Source of the DNA: Microbacterium keratanolyticum
GTDB taxonomy: Bacteria > Actinomycetota > Actinomycetes > Actinomycetales > Microbacteriaceae
NCBI RefSeq assembly: GCF_016907255.1
Contig: NZ_JAFBBQ010000001.1
Coordinates: 930,001-994,000, forward strand
Reading direction: 5' to 3'
Length of the DNA: 64,000 bases
Positions 23,662 to 32,632 of this stretch are shown here, piece by piece. Position 1 is the stretch's first letter. The number at the start of each line of letters is the position of its first letter. Position numbers and translations under genes: made by a program. Under the pieces are notes generated by a model that had not been told where the DNA came from, ran no database searches, and saw nothing but the letters and a program-made list of their open reading frames with translations.

Positions 23662-26217
23662 ATGGATGCCGCATTCGATCTGGGCGCGATCGGCGCAGGG
23701 CTGTCGTTCGTGACCGCCCTCGACGAGCTCTCTGCAACGCTGAACGCGCATTCGGCGGTCGTCATCAGCGCCCCACCGGGTACCGGCAAGACCACACTCG
23801 TGCCTCCCCTGCTCGCAAACCGCACCTCGGGGCGCATCATCGTGACGCAACCGCGCCGCGTCGCTGCCCGCGCCGCGGCCCGCCGCCTCGCCCAGCTCGA
23901 TGGCACCCCGCTCGGTTCCCGCGTCGGCTTCACTGTCCGCGGCGAGCGCGCCATCAGCCCCGACACGCGTGTGGAGTTCGTGACAGCAGGCGTACTGCTG
24001 CGCCGGATGCTGCACGACCCGGGCCTCGACGGCGTCGATGGCGTCATCATCGACGAGGTGCACGAGCGTGCGCTGGAGACGGATCTGCTGATCGGCCTCC
24101 TCGGCGAGGTGCGCGCACTGCGCGATGACCTCGTCCTTGTCGCCATGTCTGCCACGCTCGACGCGGAGCGCATCGCTGCCGTCATCGGCACAGAGACGGA
24201 GCCCGCTCCCCTCGTCGACCATCAGATTCCCGCATTTCCGCTCACGGAGCGCTGGGCTCCGCCGCCGTCGAACCGCCTCGATGCTCGCGGCGTCACGGGC
24301 GCGTTCCTCGACCATGTCGCGCACACGGCCGCATCCGCCGCTCGCGATCTGACCCGCCGCGACGGAGCATCCGATGTCCTCGTGTTCGCTCCGGGCGCGC
24401 GCGAGGTCGCAGAGATCGCCCGCTGGCTTCGCGATCACGCCCCGGAATTCGACGTTCGAGAGCTGCACGGGCAGCTTCCTGCGGCGACGCAGGATGCGGT
24501 GATCCGCGGACGGACATCCGCGCAGCCGCCCCGCATCATCGTCACGACGTCACTTGCGGAATCCTCGTTGACGGTGCCCGGCGTGCGTGTCGTCGTCGAC
24601 AGCTGCCTCGCTCGCGTCCCCCAGCGCGACGCGGGCCGCGGCATGACCGGGCTCGTCACCTCCGCCGCATCCCGTTCCTCCTGCGTCCAACGCGCCGGTC
24701 GCGCCACACGCCAGGGACCGGGCACGGTGATCCGCTGCGTCGATGAACGCGGGTACGCGGCGGCCCCTGCCCGCCCCGCGCCCGAGATCGCCACCGCGGA
24801 TCTGGCGGATGCTGCGCTGCTGTTGGCCTGTTGGGGCACCCCCGGAGGCACTGGCCTCCGGCTGATCGATCCACTCCCCGCCGAAAATCTGACCGACGCC
24901 CTTGCCGTGCTGCGCGGACTGGGAGCGATCGACGAACACGGCCGCGCCACCGCCGAGGGGCGCGCCCTCGCACGCATCCCGACCGATCCGCGTCTGGCCC
25001 GCGCCCTGCTCAGTGGTGGCGCACTGGTCGGCGCCCGACTCGCCGCAGAAGTGGTCGCTCTCCTCAGCGGCGACCAGCGCGTCGCCGACACCGATGTCGC
25101 CGCTGCCGTGCGCGGGCTGCGCAACGGTCATGGCCCGGACGCACGGCGGTGGGCGCGCGACGCCGAGCGCTTGGAACGTCTGGCCCCCAAAGGCACAGTG
25201 CGCGGCACGCTCGATGACGTCGGACTGGTGATCGCATTGGCGTTCCCCGAACGAATCGCCCGCCGCGTGGAATGTTCCTCAGACGGCGCCACGTTCCTGC
25301 TGGCATCCGGTACCCGTGCCGGGCTCCGTGGGGCGCTCGCGAATGCCGAATGGCTCGCTGTGGCCGACGTCGCCCGCGCCACGGGCCGCGCGGCTTCCGA
25401 CTCCGGGGCGGTGATCCGCGCGGCCGCGGTGCTCTCCGAATCGCACCTCGAGCAGGCGGCCGGGCCGCTTCTCACCGACAGGGTCGAGGTGGCGTTCGTC
25501 GACGGTCGCGTGCGGGCGCGGCGTGAGCGGCGGGTCGGTGCGATCATGCGTTCCTCGGCTCCGGTCACGGCGAACGCCGAGGAAAGCCGCGAGGCGGTGC
25601 GTCGCGGCATCGAACGCGACGGGCTGGACATCTTCACCTGGTCGGATGCCGCCGACGGCCTCCGTCGCCGGCTGGCGCTGCTGCACCGCGAGAAAGGCAC
25701 ACCCTGGCCGGATGTGTCGGATGCGGCACTGCGGGGCTCGCTCGACGTGTGGCTCGCACCCGAAGTCGACGCACTCGCGGGCGGAACGCCGGCGGGACGA
25801 CTCGACATGATGCCCGCCCTGCAGCGACTGCTCCCGTGGCCGGCCGCCGTGAACCTCGACGCCCTCGCTCCGGAGCGCCTGGAGGTCCCCAGTGGCAGTC
25901 GGATTCGCATCGCCTATCCTCCGCACGACGATCCGACCGCACGTCCTGTCGTCGCGGTGAAGCTGCAGGAGTGCTTCGGCTGGGCCGAGACCCCCCGACT
26001 GATCGATGGCCGCGTCCCCGTGCTGTTTCACCTACTGTCACCTGCCGGGCGCCCGCTCGCCGTCACCGACGATCTCGCTTCGTTCTGGTCGGGCCCCTAT
26101 GCGCAGGTGCGCGCTGAGATGCGTGGGCGCTACCCCAAGCATCCATGGCCCGAAGACCCCTGGGCGGCCACCCCCACCCGCCACACGAAGGCGCGCACGG
26201 CCCGCGAACAGGGATAG
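23662..26217 (+). CDS. hrpB: ATP-dependent helicase HrpB
   Basis: The 851-residue protein has Walker A APPGTGKTTL near residue 43, TQPRRVAARAAARRLA, the DEVHERALETD box, SATLD, and the helicase C motifs TTSLAESSLTVPGV and QRAGRATRQGPG, followed by the HA2-like and HrpB-specific C-terminal domains. It is a DEAH-type helicase, about the usual 800-850 residue length. The precise cellular role of HrpB is not settled. A GTG immediately before the chosen ATG (23659) is 6 nt after a CAAACT hexamer and could be the true start. No partner gene is evident. Confidence 0.92.
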   Translation: MDAAFDLGAIGAGLSFVTALDELSATLNAHSAVVISAPPGTGKTTLVPPLLANRTSGRIIVTQPRRVAARAAARRLAQLDGTPLGSRVGFTVRGERAISPDTRVEFVTAGVLLRRMLHDPGLDGVDGVIIDEVHERALETDLLIGLLGEVRALRDDLVLVAMSATLDAERIAAVIGTETEPAPLVDHQIPAFPLTERWAPPPSNRLDARGVTGAFLDHVAHTAASAARDLTRRDGASDVLVFAPGAREVAEIARWLRDHAPEFDVRELHGQLPAATQDAVIRGRTSAQPPRIIVTTSLAESSLTVPGVRVVVDSCLARVPQRDAGRGMTGLVTSAASRSSCVQRAGRATRQGPGTVIRCVDERGYAAAPARPAPEIATADLADAALLLACWGTPGGTGLRLIDPLPAENLTDALAVLRGLGAIDEHGRATAEGRALARIPTDPRLARALLSGGALVGARLAAEVVALLSGDQRVADTDVAAAVRGLRNGHGPDARRWARDAERLERLAPKGTVRGTLDDVGLVIALAFPERIARRVECSSDGATFLLASGTRAGLRGALANAEWLAVADVARATGRAASDSGAVIRAAAVLSESHLEQAAGPLLTDRVEVAFVDGRVRARRERRVGAIMRSSAPVTANAEESREAVRRGIERDGLDIFTWSDAADGLRRRLALLHREKGTPWPDVSDAALRGSLDVWLAPEVDALAGGTPAGRLDMMPALQRLLPWPAAVNLDALAPERLEVPSGSRIRIAYPPHDDPTARPVVAVKLQECFGWAETPRLIDGRVPVLFHLLSPAGRPLAVTDDLASFWSGPYAQVRAEMRGRYPKHPWPEDPWAATPTRHTKARTAREQG

Positions 26218-26220
26218 ACC

Positions 26221-26955
26221 CTACGGCGTACGCCGCCGCAGGGTGAGCGGCGCCAACACGAGGAATCCCACGGCGAACGCCGCGACGATCAGCAGCGGAC
26301 CCCCGACGTCCCACCCCTGATCGCCCGCCGCGACGGCCTGGATCGCATCGATCGCGTGGCTCAGGGGCAGCCAGTCGGAGATCGCCGACAGCACATCCGG
26401 CATCTGGTCGCGCGGCATGAACAGCCCACCGAGGATGATCTGCGGAAAGACGAGCACGGGCATGAACTGCACCGCCTGGAACTCGGTCTGCGCGAACGCG
26501 CTCGCCAGCAGCCCGAGGGCTGTGCCGAGCACCGCATCCACCACAGCCACTGCGCCCAGCTGCCACAGCGGCCCGTCGACCGTCAGCCCGCAGACGTACA
26601 CGGCGAAGGCGACCGTCACAATCGCCTGCACGACCGCCATCGCCGCGAACGCGAGCGCGTAACCCAGGATGAAATCCGCCTTGCCGAGCGGGGTCGTCAT
26701 GAGCCGCTCGAGCGTGCCCGAGCGGCGTTCACGCAGCGTCGTGATCGAGGTCACCAGGAACATCACGATGAACGGGAACAGCGCGAGAATCGCCCCGCCG
26801 AACTGGTCGAACACACCCTCCTGATCTGTAAAGAGCCACGCGAACAGGCCGACCAGGAGGCTCGGCGCGATCACCATCAGAGCGATCGAGCGCGGATCGC
26901 GACGCAGCTGCAAGAGCACGCGTCCGGCGGTTGCGAGCGTGCACCGGATGTTCAT
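26221..26955 (-). CDS. ABC-2 type transporter permease
   Basis: The 244-residue protein has six membrane helices and the ABC-2 family signature TTLRERRSGTLERLMTTPLG in the first cytosolic loop. It overlaps the ATP-binding gene by 4 bp. ABC-2 exporters of this size commonly move drugs, antibiotics or lipid-linked polymers. Substrate unknown. Confidence 0.92.
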   Translation of the reverse strand: MNIRCTLATAGRVLLQLRRDPRSIALMVIAPSLLVGLFAWLFTDQEGVFDQFGGAILALFPFIVMFLVTSITTLRERRSGTLERLMTTPLGKADFILGYALAFAAMAVVQAIVTVAFAVYVCGLTVDGPLWQLGAVAVVDAVLGTALGLLASAFAQTEFQAVQFMPVLVFPQIILGGLFMPRDQMPDVLSAISDWLPLSHAIDAIQAVAAGDQGWDVGGPLLIVAAFAVGFLVLAPLTLRRRTP

Positions 26956-27734
26956 CTCGTCCCCTCCCGCCGTGAGCGACGCGTCTCCGCGCGGTCGGGC
27001 GGAGGAGATGCGGATGCTGCGCCTTGGCGCTCGATCATCACCAGGAAGGCCTGTTCGGCGTCGGCTTTTCCGGTTGAGGCAAGCAGGTCCGCGGGTGTCG
27101 TGTCGGCGATGATCCGCCCCTCCCGCATGAGCAGCAGGCGGTCGCAGCGCAGCGCCTCGTCCATGACGTGACTGGAGACGAGCATCGTGGTCCCCGCCTC
27201 CGCGATACTGCGGAACAGCCCCCACAGCTCTGCGCGCAGCACCGGATCGAGGCCCACCGTGGGCTCATCCAGAACGATCAGCTCCGGCGTGCCGAGCAGG
27301 GCGATACCGAGCGAGACCCGGTTCACCTGTCCGCCGCTGAGGTCCCGAACGACGCGGTTCGCCTCGGCCCGGAGTCCCACCCGGTTCAGCACACGCTCGA
27401 CGTCGCCGCGCGGCGCTCCGAGCACCCCCGCGAAGTAGTGCAGGTTCTCCCGCACGCTCAGGTCCGTGTAGACCGCAGCACCCTGCGTGCCGTACGCGAC
27501 ACGATGCCGCAGCGACGCCGCCCCGGCGGGCTCACCCAGCACGGTCACGGTGCCGCCCGCTGTCTTCTGCACGCCGACGATCGCGCGCATGAGCGTCGTC
27601 TTGCCGCATCCGGATGGACCCAGCAGGCCGATGACCTGCCCGCGGGGGATGTCCAGATCCACCCCGTCGAACACGCGCGTCCTGCCGCGTTGCACCTGCA
27701 ACCCACGAACTGCGACCGCCGCATCCGTCGTCAT
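26952..27734 (-). CDS. ABC-2 type transporter ATP-binding protein
   Basis: The 260-residue protein has Walker A GPSGCGKTT near residue 40, signature LSGGQVNRVSLGIALL, Walker B LIVLDEPTVGLDP and switch VSSHVMDEA, like DrrA/CcmA-type exporters, with a charged C-terminal tail. The ATG at 27734 has a CACAAT hexamer 6 nt upstream. With the overlapping permease it forms a complete two-gene exporter. Confidence 0.93.
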   Translation of the reverse strand: MTTDAAVAVRGLQVQRGRTRVFDGVDLDIPRGQVIGLLGPSGCGKTTLMRAIVGVQKTAGGTVTVLGEPAGAASLRHRVAYGTQGAAVYTDLSVRENLHYFAGVLGAPRGDVERVLNRVGLRAEANRVVRDLSGGQVNRVSLGIALLGTPELIVLDEPTVGLDPVLRAELWGLFRSIAEAGTTMLVSSHVMDEALRCDRLLLMREGRIIADTTPADLLASTGKADAEQAFLVMIERQGAASASPPPDRAETRRSRREGTR

Positions 27735-27851
27735 GGGCTGATTGTGCTCCGCTGCGCGGACGCCGTCAACAGCCTCGCCCTGCGTTCAAGGAGCGATGTT
27801 CATCCTGTTTTCGACGAAAAGGGGGTGAACTTCGCTCCTCGAACGGGGAGG

Positions 27852-29345
27852 TCAGCACTCGATGACGTTGACCGCCAAGCCGCCCTCGCTGGTCTCCTTG
27901 TACTTCGTCGACATGTCGAGGCCCGTCTGGCGCATCGTCTCGACGACGGCGTCGAGCGACACGTAGTGGCTGCCATCGCCGCGCAACGCCAGACGAGCCG
28001 CGGTCACCGCCGTCGACGCCGCGATCGCGTTCCGCTCGATGCACGGGATCTGCACGAGTCCGCCGATCGGGTCGCACGTCAGCCCCAGGTGGTGCTCCAT
28101 CGCGATCTCGGCGGCGTTCTCGATCTGCCGGTTCGTGCCGCCCATCACAGCCGTCAGACCGCCCGCGGCCATGGCGCACGCAGATCCGACCTCGGCCTGG
28201 CATCCGCCCTCGGCTCCGGAGATCGAGGCATTCGCTTTGAACAGCGACCCCAGTGCGGTCGCGGTGAGCAGAAAACGGCGGATGCCACGACGGCGGTTCG
28301 CCTCAGCGACGTCGGCGTCGCTGAGCGCGGCATCCGCTCCCTCCGCACGGTCGCCGGTGAAACCGAGCAGCGCGCTGCCGACCAGTTCGCCGTAGGGGGT
28401 GACGGCGTTGCCGACGCCGAGTCCGGAGTCCGCCAGGAAGCGCCACCAGTACATCGCGACCGCGGGAAGGATGCCCGCGGCCCCGTTCGTCGGCGCCGTG
28501 ACGACCCGTCCGCCGGCAGCGTTCTCTTCGTTGACGGCGAGGGCGAAGGCGCCCAGCCACTCCCCCGGGAGCTCCCTGCCACCCTCGGCTTCGGACGCGT
28601 CGAGCTGTGCGCGGATCGCCGATGCGCGTCGCTTCACCTGCAGGATCCCGGGCAGCGTGCCATCGGTCGCCAGCCCCGCCTCGACGCACGACGCCATCGC
28701 GTCCCAGATCGCGTCGAGTCCCGCCGCAACCTCGTCTTCGCTGCGTCGCGAGACCTCGTTGAGTCGCGCGAGCTCGGCGATCGTCAGCCCGTGTTCGTCG
28801 CAGAGTTCGAGGAGTCCCGCCGCGTCGCGATACGCGTAGGGGTAGGTGTGCCCGCCGAGCTGCTGATCCTCGCCATCGCGGCGGATGAAGCCACCTCCGA
28901 CGGAGTAGTAGGTCTCCTCCGCACGCACGGCGCCCTTGCCGTCGCGTGCGATGAGCGTCATCGCGTTCGGATGCCCCGGCAGACGCGTGCGGGCTTCGAA
29001 GGCGATATCCGCCTTCGCGAACGGCACGGGGTGCGACCCATCCAGAAGAAGTGGCGCACCCTCGGTCCAGTCCACCCAGGCTCGACGCACGTCATCCGGA
29101 GAGCAGGTCTCGGGTGCGAGCCCCTGCAGACCCGCGACGACCGCATCGGGCGTCCCGTGGCCGAGTCCCGTCGCCCCCAGTGAGCCGTAGAGCACACACG
29201 ACACGTTCTCGATCTCGTCGAGCACCCCTGTGGCACGCAACCGCGCGGCGAACTGCTGCGCCGCCCGCATCGGCCCGACCGTATGGGAACTCGAAGGCCC
29301 CACTCCGATGGAGAAGAGGTCAAAGGCCGAGACGTACGCTGTCAC
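27852..29345 (-). CDS. sdaA: L-serine ammonia-lyase (iron-sulfur type)
   Basis: The 497-residue protein joins the beta and alpha domains of the single-chain L-serine dehydratase: FSIGVGPSSSHTVGPMRAA at the N-terminus and the 4Fe-4S cysteines in GGCQAEVGSACAM, LGLTCDPIGGLVQIPCIERN in the second half. It converts serine to pyruvate and ammonia. It is about 40 residues longer than the usual 455-460; part of the excess is a loop after TPYGELVGSALLGFTGDR and before RRFLLTATALGSLFKANAS. A GTG at 29345 is chosen, 7 nt after a TAGCCT hexamer; no ATG is available near the conserved N-terminus. Confidence 0.92.
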   Translation of the reverse strand: MTAYVSAFDLFSIGVGPSSSHTVGPMRAAQQFAARLRATGVLDEIENVSCVLYGSLGATGLGHGTPDAVVAGLQGLAPETCSPDDVRRAWVDWTEGAPLLLDGSHPVPFAKADIAFEARTRLPGHPNAMTLIARDGKGAVRAEETYYSVGGGFIRRDGEDQQLGGHTYPYAYRDAAGLLELCDEHGLTIAELARLNEVSRRSEDEVAAGLDAIWDAMASCVEAGLATDGTLPGILQVKRRASAIRAQLDASEAEGGRELPGEWLGAFALAVNEENAAGGRVVTAPTNGAAGILPAVAMYWWRFLADSGLGVGNAVTPYGELVGSALLGFTGDRAEGADAALSDADVAEANRRRGIRRFLLTATALGSLFKANASISGAEGGCQAEVGSACAMAAGGLTAVMGGTNRQIENAAEIAMEHHLGLTCDPIGGLVQIPCIERNAIAASTAVTAARLALRGDGSHYVSLDAVVETMRQTGLDMSTKYKETSEGGLAVNVIEC

Positions 29346-29511
29346 ACCCACCAGGCTACGCCGAACAGCAGCGATCGTGGTCTTCCCTGCGAAGGAGGGC
29401 CAGCGACCGAGACGAAACGTCCCGCAGCCCGCCTCGTCAAAGGAGCTTCCTGTCGGTTTTCCCGTCGCAGAACCGACCGAACTCTCCTCCGAATGCCGCC
29501 CTGTCCGCGCG

Positions 29512-29570
29512 CGTTCGTCTCGCTCCGCTGGCTCAACGAACGGAGGCGGTACGCTCAACGAGCGGAGGCG
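29512..29570. repeat. REP-like palindromic element with 22-bp tandem repeat
   Basis: CGTTCGT (29512-29518) and ACGAACG (29535-29541) are inverted and enclose CTCGCTCCGCTGGCTCA. From 29531 the unit GCTCAACGAACGGAGGCG is repeated at 29553 with one mismatch, period 22 bp. Related 'TCTCGCT..GCTCAACGA' palindromes are common intergenic repeats in Microbacteriaceae (from memory). It sits between sdaA and the tRNA terminator. Confidence 0.45.
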
Positions 29571-29576
29571 AACGAG

Positions 29577-29606
29577 AAAACCCCGCCGCTCACGCGACGG
29601 GGTTTT
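29577..29606 (-). terminator. terminator of tRNA-Arg
   Basis: AAAACCCCGTCG and CGGCGGGGTTTT (minus strand) pair over 12 bp with one mismatch around a 6-nt loop, ending in TTTTC, 6 bp after the encoded CCA end of tRNA-Arg. Confidence 0.8.
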
Positions 29607-29614
29607 CTTGGTGG

Positions 29615-29687
29615 TGCGCCCCGAGGGACTCGAACCCCCAACCTTCTGATCCGTAGTCAGATGCTCTATCCATTGAGCTAGGGGCGC
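29615..29687 (-). tRNA. tRNA-Arg (anticodon ACG)
   Basis: The minus strand folds as a 73-nt cloverleaf: acceptor GCGCCCC with GGGGCGC, D-arm GCTC...GAGC, anticodon stem TCTGA/TCAGA with loop CTACGGA (anticodon ACG), T-arm GGGGG-TTCGAGT-CCCTC, discriminator A. CCA follows in the genome (29612-29614). The acceptor base A34 is normally converted to inosine to read CGU, CGC and CGA. Confidence 0.95.
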
Positions 29688-29808
29688 ATCGTTTTCTTTC
29701 GAAAACTTCCCGCGTAGCGGGCCTCGTCAACAATACCCCAGGACCTACCGGAAAGTGAAACTGAGCGAAGACGCCCGCGCGCGTCGCGCAGAAAGTCCTG
29801 CTCAGCGA

Positions 29809-30426
29809 CTATTTCTGCTTGCGAGCGCTACGGGCGTCTTTCGCGACAGCGGCTTCTTCCTTCTTGGCGGCGGCCGCTTCGCGCTTGCGCTTCGCTCTGG
29901 CATCCGAGGCGAGCTCCTGCAGATCGACCAGACGGAGCGCCTGCATCCGCGCTTCGCGCATGACTTCGTAGTCCGGGTCCTGGTCGGGACGCATGCCCTC
30001 AACCTGCAGTCGTCGTTCGAGGTTCGTCGCGACATCCGCCCATGCCGCTTCGCGCGCCTGCTCGACCAGCGCACGCAGCTCGTTGAGGTCATCGGCGAAC
30101 GCACGCAGACGCTGAGCCACACCGGCGGACTGCTTGGCACGACGACGCAGATTGCGCACATCTCGGTCGCGGTAGTCGTGGGTGCCTCGCGGATCAGAGT
30201 ACCGACCGTGCGCGCGCTTGCGCAGACGGGTCGTCATCTCGGCCGCCTCTTCGGCTTCCTTGGCCAGGGCGAGGATCGCCTCACGGGCATCGGTCACGTA
30301 GGCGTCGACGTTGAACGACTCATCGTGAGCGATCGTGCTGACGAGGATGCGGTTCTTGACAGCCAACCGCGCAGCCGACGTGGCGATCGCCACGCCTTCG
30401 GCGATCGCATCCGCTGTCCGTCCCAC
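29809..30426 (-). CDS. coiled-coil conserved hypothetical protein
   Basis: The 205-residue protein is highly charged and helical, with long Ala/Arg/Glu runs (DAREAILALAKEAEEAAEMT, and a Lys/Ala-rich C-terminal tail) that should form coiled coils. No signal peptide or membrane segment. A similar protein is common in Microbacteriaceae genomes and sometimes carries the misleading name asparagine synthase (from memory); it has no such domain. It starts with GTG at 30426 after GAGGGAGG. Confidence 0.75.
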   Translation of the reverse strand: MGRTADAIAEGVAIATSAARLAVKNRILVSTIAHDESFNVDAYVTDAREAILALAKEAEEAAEMTTRLRKRAHGRYSDPRGTHDYRDRDVRNLRRRAKQSAGVAQRLRAFADDLNELRALVEQAREAAWADVATNLERRLQVEGMRPDQDPDYEVMREARMQALRLVDLQELASDARAKRKREAAAAKKEEAAVAKDARSARKQK

Positions 30427-30560
30427 CGCTACCTCCCTCGCTCCGAGCGTACCCGTTCCACACCGCCGCAGTGTGAGTCAGAATAGGGAAGACGCGTGCC
30501 GACACCCGAACTCGACGGACGCGGAGGGCCGCGATGGTGCGTGCGTCTCAAGGAGGAGAA

Positions 30561-31409
30561 ATGCCCCGACTGAAGGTTGCGGGTGCGACCAGTGTGATCA
30601 CCGGCGCCGCGAGCGGTATGGGAGCCGAGATTGCACGCAATCTTGCGACTCGCGGTGCACATCTGGCGTTGATCGACCGGGACTCCGGGGGCCTCGAAGA
30701 CCTCGCCGGCGAACTGGCCGCGACGCACGTCACAACGCACACCGTCGACCTTCGCGACGACACCGCCGTCCAGGCGGTCGCGGAGGAGGTCATGGGGCAG
30801 CATCCGCACATCCAGACGCTGATCACCTGCGCCGGATCGTCGATGCTGGGATCGCTTGAGCAGCTCACGATGGAAGAGATGCGCTGGCTCATGGATGTGA
30901 ACCTGTGGGGCACGGTCTCGATCACCCAGGCGCTGCTGCCGGCATTGCGCCGCGCGCCGGAGGCGCACATCACGCACCTCGCGAGCGTCTACGCGCTCGC
31001 CTCCCCCGCCGGTCGCATCCCCTATGCGATGAGCAAGTACGCCGTGCGCGCATTCTCGGAGGCCCTGCGGCACGAACTCGAGAACACACGCATCACCGTC
31101 GGCGCCGTCTACCCCGCGGGCGTTCGCACGGGGATCATCCTGCACGGGCGGTACGCCGCGGCGATCGATCCGAACGTCGCCTCACGAGCCGCCGCTGCAC
31201 AGGCGGCGATGTACACGACCGATCCCGATGACGCGGCAGAACAGATCGTGCGCGGAACGATCCAGCGAAAGGCGCGAGTGATGGTCGGTCGCGAAGCACG
31301 TCTGATCGATGCCCTCGTCCGCGTCGCGCCCACCGGCTACTGGCGTGCGATGCGCGGCCCGTTGCGGGAGGCCATCGACACGACGACGCCGATGCCCCCC
31401 GTGGCCTGA
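30561..31409 (+). CDS. SDR-family oxidoreductase
   Basis: The 282-residue protein has the classical SDR motifs: TGAASGMGAEIA for NAD(P) near residue 14, a CAG motif at LITCAGSS in place of NNAG, catalytic Ser in LASVYALASP and YAMSK (Tyr-x3-Lys) near 155. The substrate is unknown. The ATG at 30561 directly follows a strong AAGGAGGAG ribosome-binding site, which rules out upstream starts. Confidence 0.9.
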   Translation: MPRLKVAGATSVITGAASGMGAEIARNLATRGAHLALIDRDSGGLEDLAGELAATHVTTHTVDLRDDTAVQAVAEEVMGQHPHIQTLITCAGSSMLGSLEQLTMEEMRWLMDVNLWGTVSITQALLPALRRAPEAHITHLASVYALASPAGRIPYAMSKYAVRAFSEALRHELENTRITVGAVYPAGVRTGIILHGRYAAAIDPNVASRAAAAQAAMYTTDPDDAAEQIVRGTIQRKARVMVGREARLIDALVRVAPTGYWRAMRGPLREAIDTTTPMPPVA

Positions 31410-31415
31410 CGACGG

Positions 31416-32285
31416 TCAGCCGACCACCCCGACCCAGATCCCCGCCGCCCATTCCTGTTGGCCGGGGTCGCAGCCGACGCTTCCGGGGTAGCCGCGCACC
31501 GCAGCCATGCAGTTCGCCAGGAACTCGGGATCCGCGCCGAAGTACTGCACGTATGCGTTGGACGCGTTCAGATCACCCCACACACGGAACTGGTGAATGT
31601 GCGCCAGCTCGTGCGCCATCGCCCAGAGCAGTCGATTCTCATCCCAGTCGGTCAGATCCGCTCGGTACTTGATGTAGCCCTCACTGCTCGCGCACGCCGG
31701 AGAGTTTCCGCCCGCGCAGTCGCCGGACTCGTACAGGGGCACTCCGCCACCCCCGACGCGATCGAGTGCCTGACGCACGCGGTCGAATCCGGATGCGCCC
31801 GCCGGCGATGACTCCCCTCCTCCAGATGCCACCTCGCGGACGGCCGCATCGTACGCCGCCGCCTCTCCTGTGACGGCTGACGCGATCGCCGAGACCGTCG
31901 CGGTTGCGGCGACCACCGTCGCCGGAGTCTCCCGCTCCGCCAGCACCGCCGCCTGCACGGCCCGGATCGCCGCGCGTGCCGCATCCGCATCGACTTTCCC
32001 GGCCGCGGCCGTCAGCGCTTCAGACGCGGATGCGACCGCCGCATCGAACGACGGACGAAGTGACGCGAGCTCGCTGACCACCGTCGCCGCCTTCTCGGCA
32101 CTCTCCACCTGCGCGTGCAGCCACAGTCCCCGTCGCTCCGCCGCATCGGCAAGCTTGTCCACTCGAACGATCTGGGCAGCGAGCTGCTCCCGCTGCGCGG
32201 AGAGATCGGATGATCGCGCGACGACGGCTCCTGCGGTGATCGCCACCGCGACAGTGCCGATCGCCAGGACCCGCCACGGCTTCAC
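31416..32285 (-). CDS. exported protein with HExxH metalloprotease-like motif
   Basis: The 289-residue protein has an N-terminal signal or anchor (VLAIGTVAVAITAGAVVA, about 6-24), an alanine-rich helical region (about 30-170), and a C-terminal domain with AMAHELAHIHQFRVW. HELAH fits the zinc-binding HExxH of metallopeptidases. Four cysteines near the C-terminus could form two disulfides. It overlaps by 4 bp with a small membrane protein. Protease activity is inferred from one motif only. Confidence 0.7.
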   Translation of the reverse strand: MKPWRVLAIGTVAVAITAGAVVARSSDLSAQREQLAAQIVRVDKLADAAERRGLWLHAQVESAEKAATVVSELASLRPSFDAAVASASEALTAAAGKVDADAARAAIRAVQAAVLAERETPATVVAATATVSAIASAVTGEAAAYDAAVREVASGGGESSPAGASGFDRVRQALDRVGGGGVPLYESGDCAGGNSPACASSEGYIKYRADLTDWDENRLLWAMAHELAHIHQFRVWGDLNASNAYVQYFGADPEFLANCMAAVRGYPGSVGCDPGQQEWAAGIWVGVVG

Positions 32286-32527
32286 GGAAGCAACCCCGTG
32301 GTGTCGCGGAGCACGGCCTCGTCGATCGAGAGCTGCTGGCGCAGCGGCAGCAGCTCACTGGACAGCCGCGCATTCGTCGTATGCGCGGTGCGCAGGCGAT
32401 CGACCTGCGCGTCAGCGATCGCGCGCAGCCGGTCGATGTCATCCACCCGCGCCCGATCCGCGACGACGAGCACGACACCACCGGAGATCAGCAGAATCAG
32501 TCCAGCCAGAAATGCAACGATGCGCAC
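32282..32527 (-). CDS. 81-residue single-pass membrane protein with coiled coil
   Basis: The product has a hydrophobic helix at about 3-24 (IVAFLAGLILLISGGVVLVV) followed by a heptad-like helix (RVDDIDRLRAIADAQVDRLR to the C-terminus). The GTG at 32527 has GGGGG 8 nt upstream; the longer open frame upstream does not look coding. Its TGA overlaps the ATG of the HExxH gene, so the two form a coupled membrane module. Confidence 0.7.
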   Translation of the reverse strand: MRIVAFLAGLILLISGGVVLVVADRARVDDIDRLRAIADAQVDRLRTAHTTNARLSSELLPLRQQLSIDEAVLRDTTGLLP

Positions 32528-32632
32528 GCAGCCCCCAGGCAAGCACGAACCAGCACGGATAGGTTGCTCAGAGAGTACGCCCAATGCCGGCGATCAGCCA
32601 CGGGTCTTGATCGAGGAATCCGGTTCTGCGGC

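Noticed and set aside
27812..27835. GTTCACCCCCT upstream of the ABC-2 ATPase, similar to the CAACCCCCT motif
   Set aside because: The spacing to a TAnnnT hexamer does not match (ATCGCT at that position) and two core bases differ, so it was left out of the regulon.
27168..29183. A 671-codon plus-strand frame across the ABC gene and sdaA
   Set aside because: Arg/His/Asp-rich composition and no motif; it crosses two real minus-strand genes and an intergenic region.
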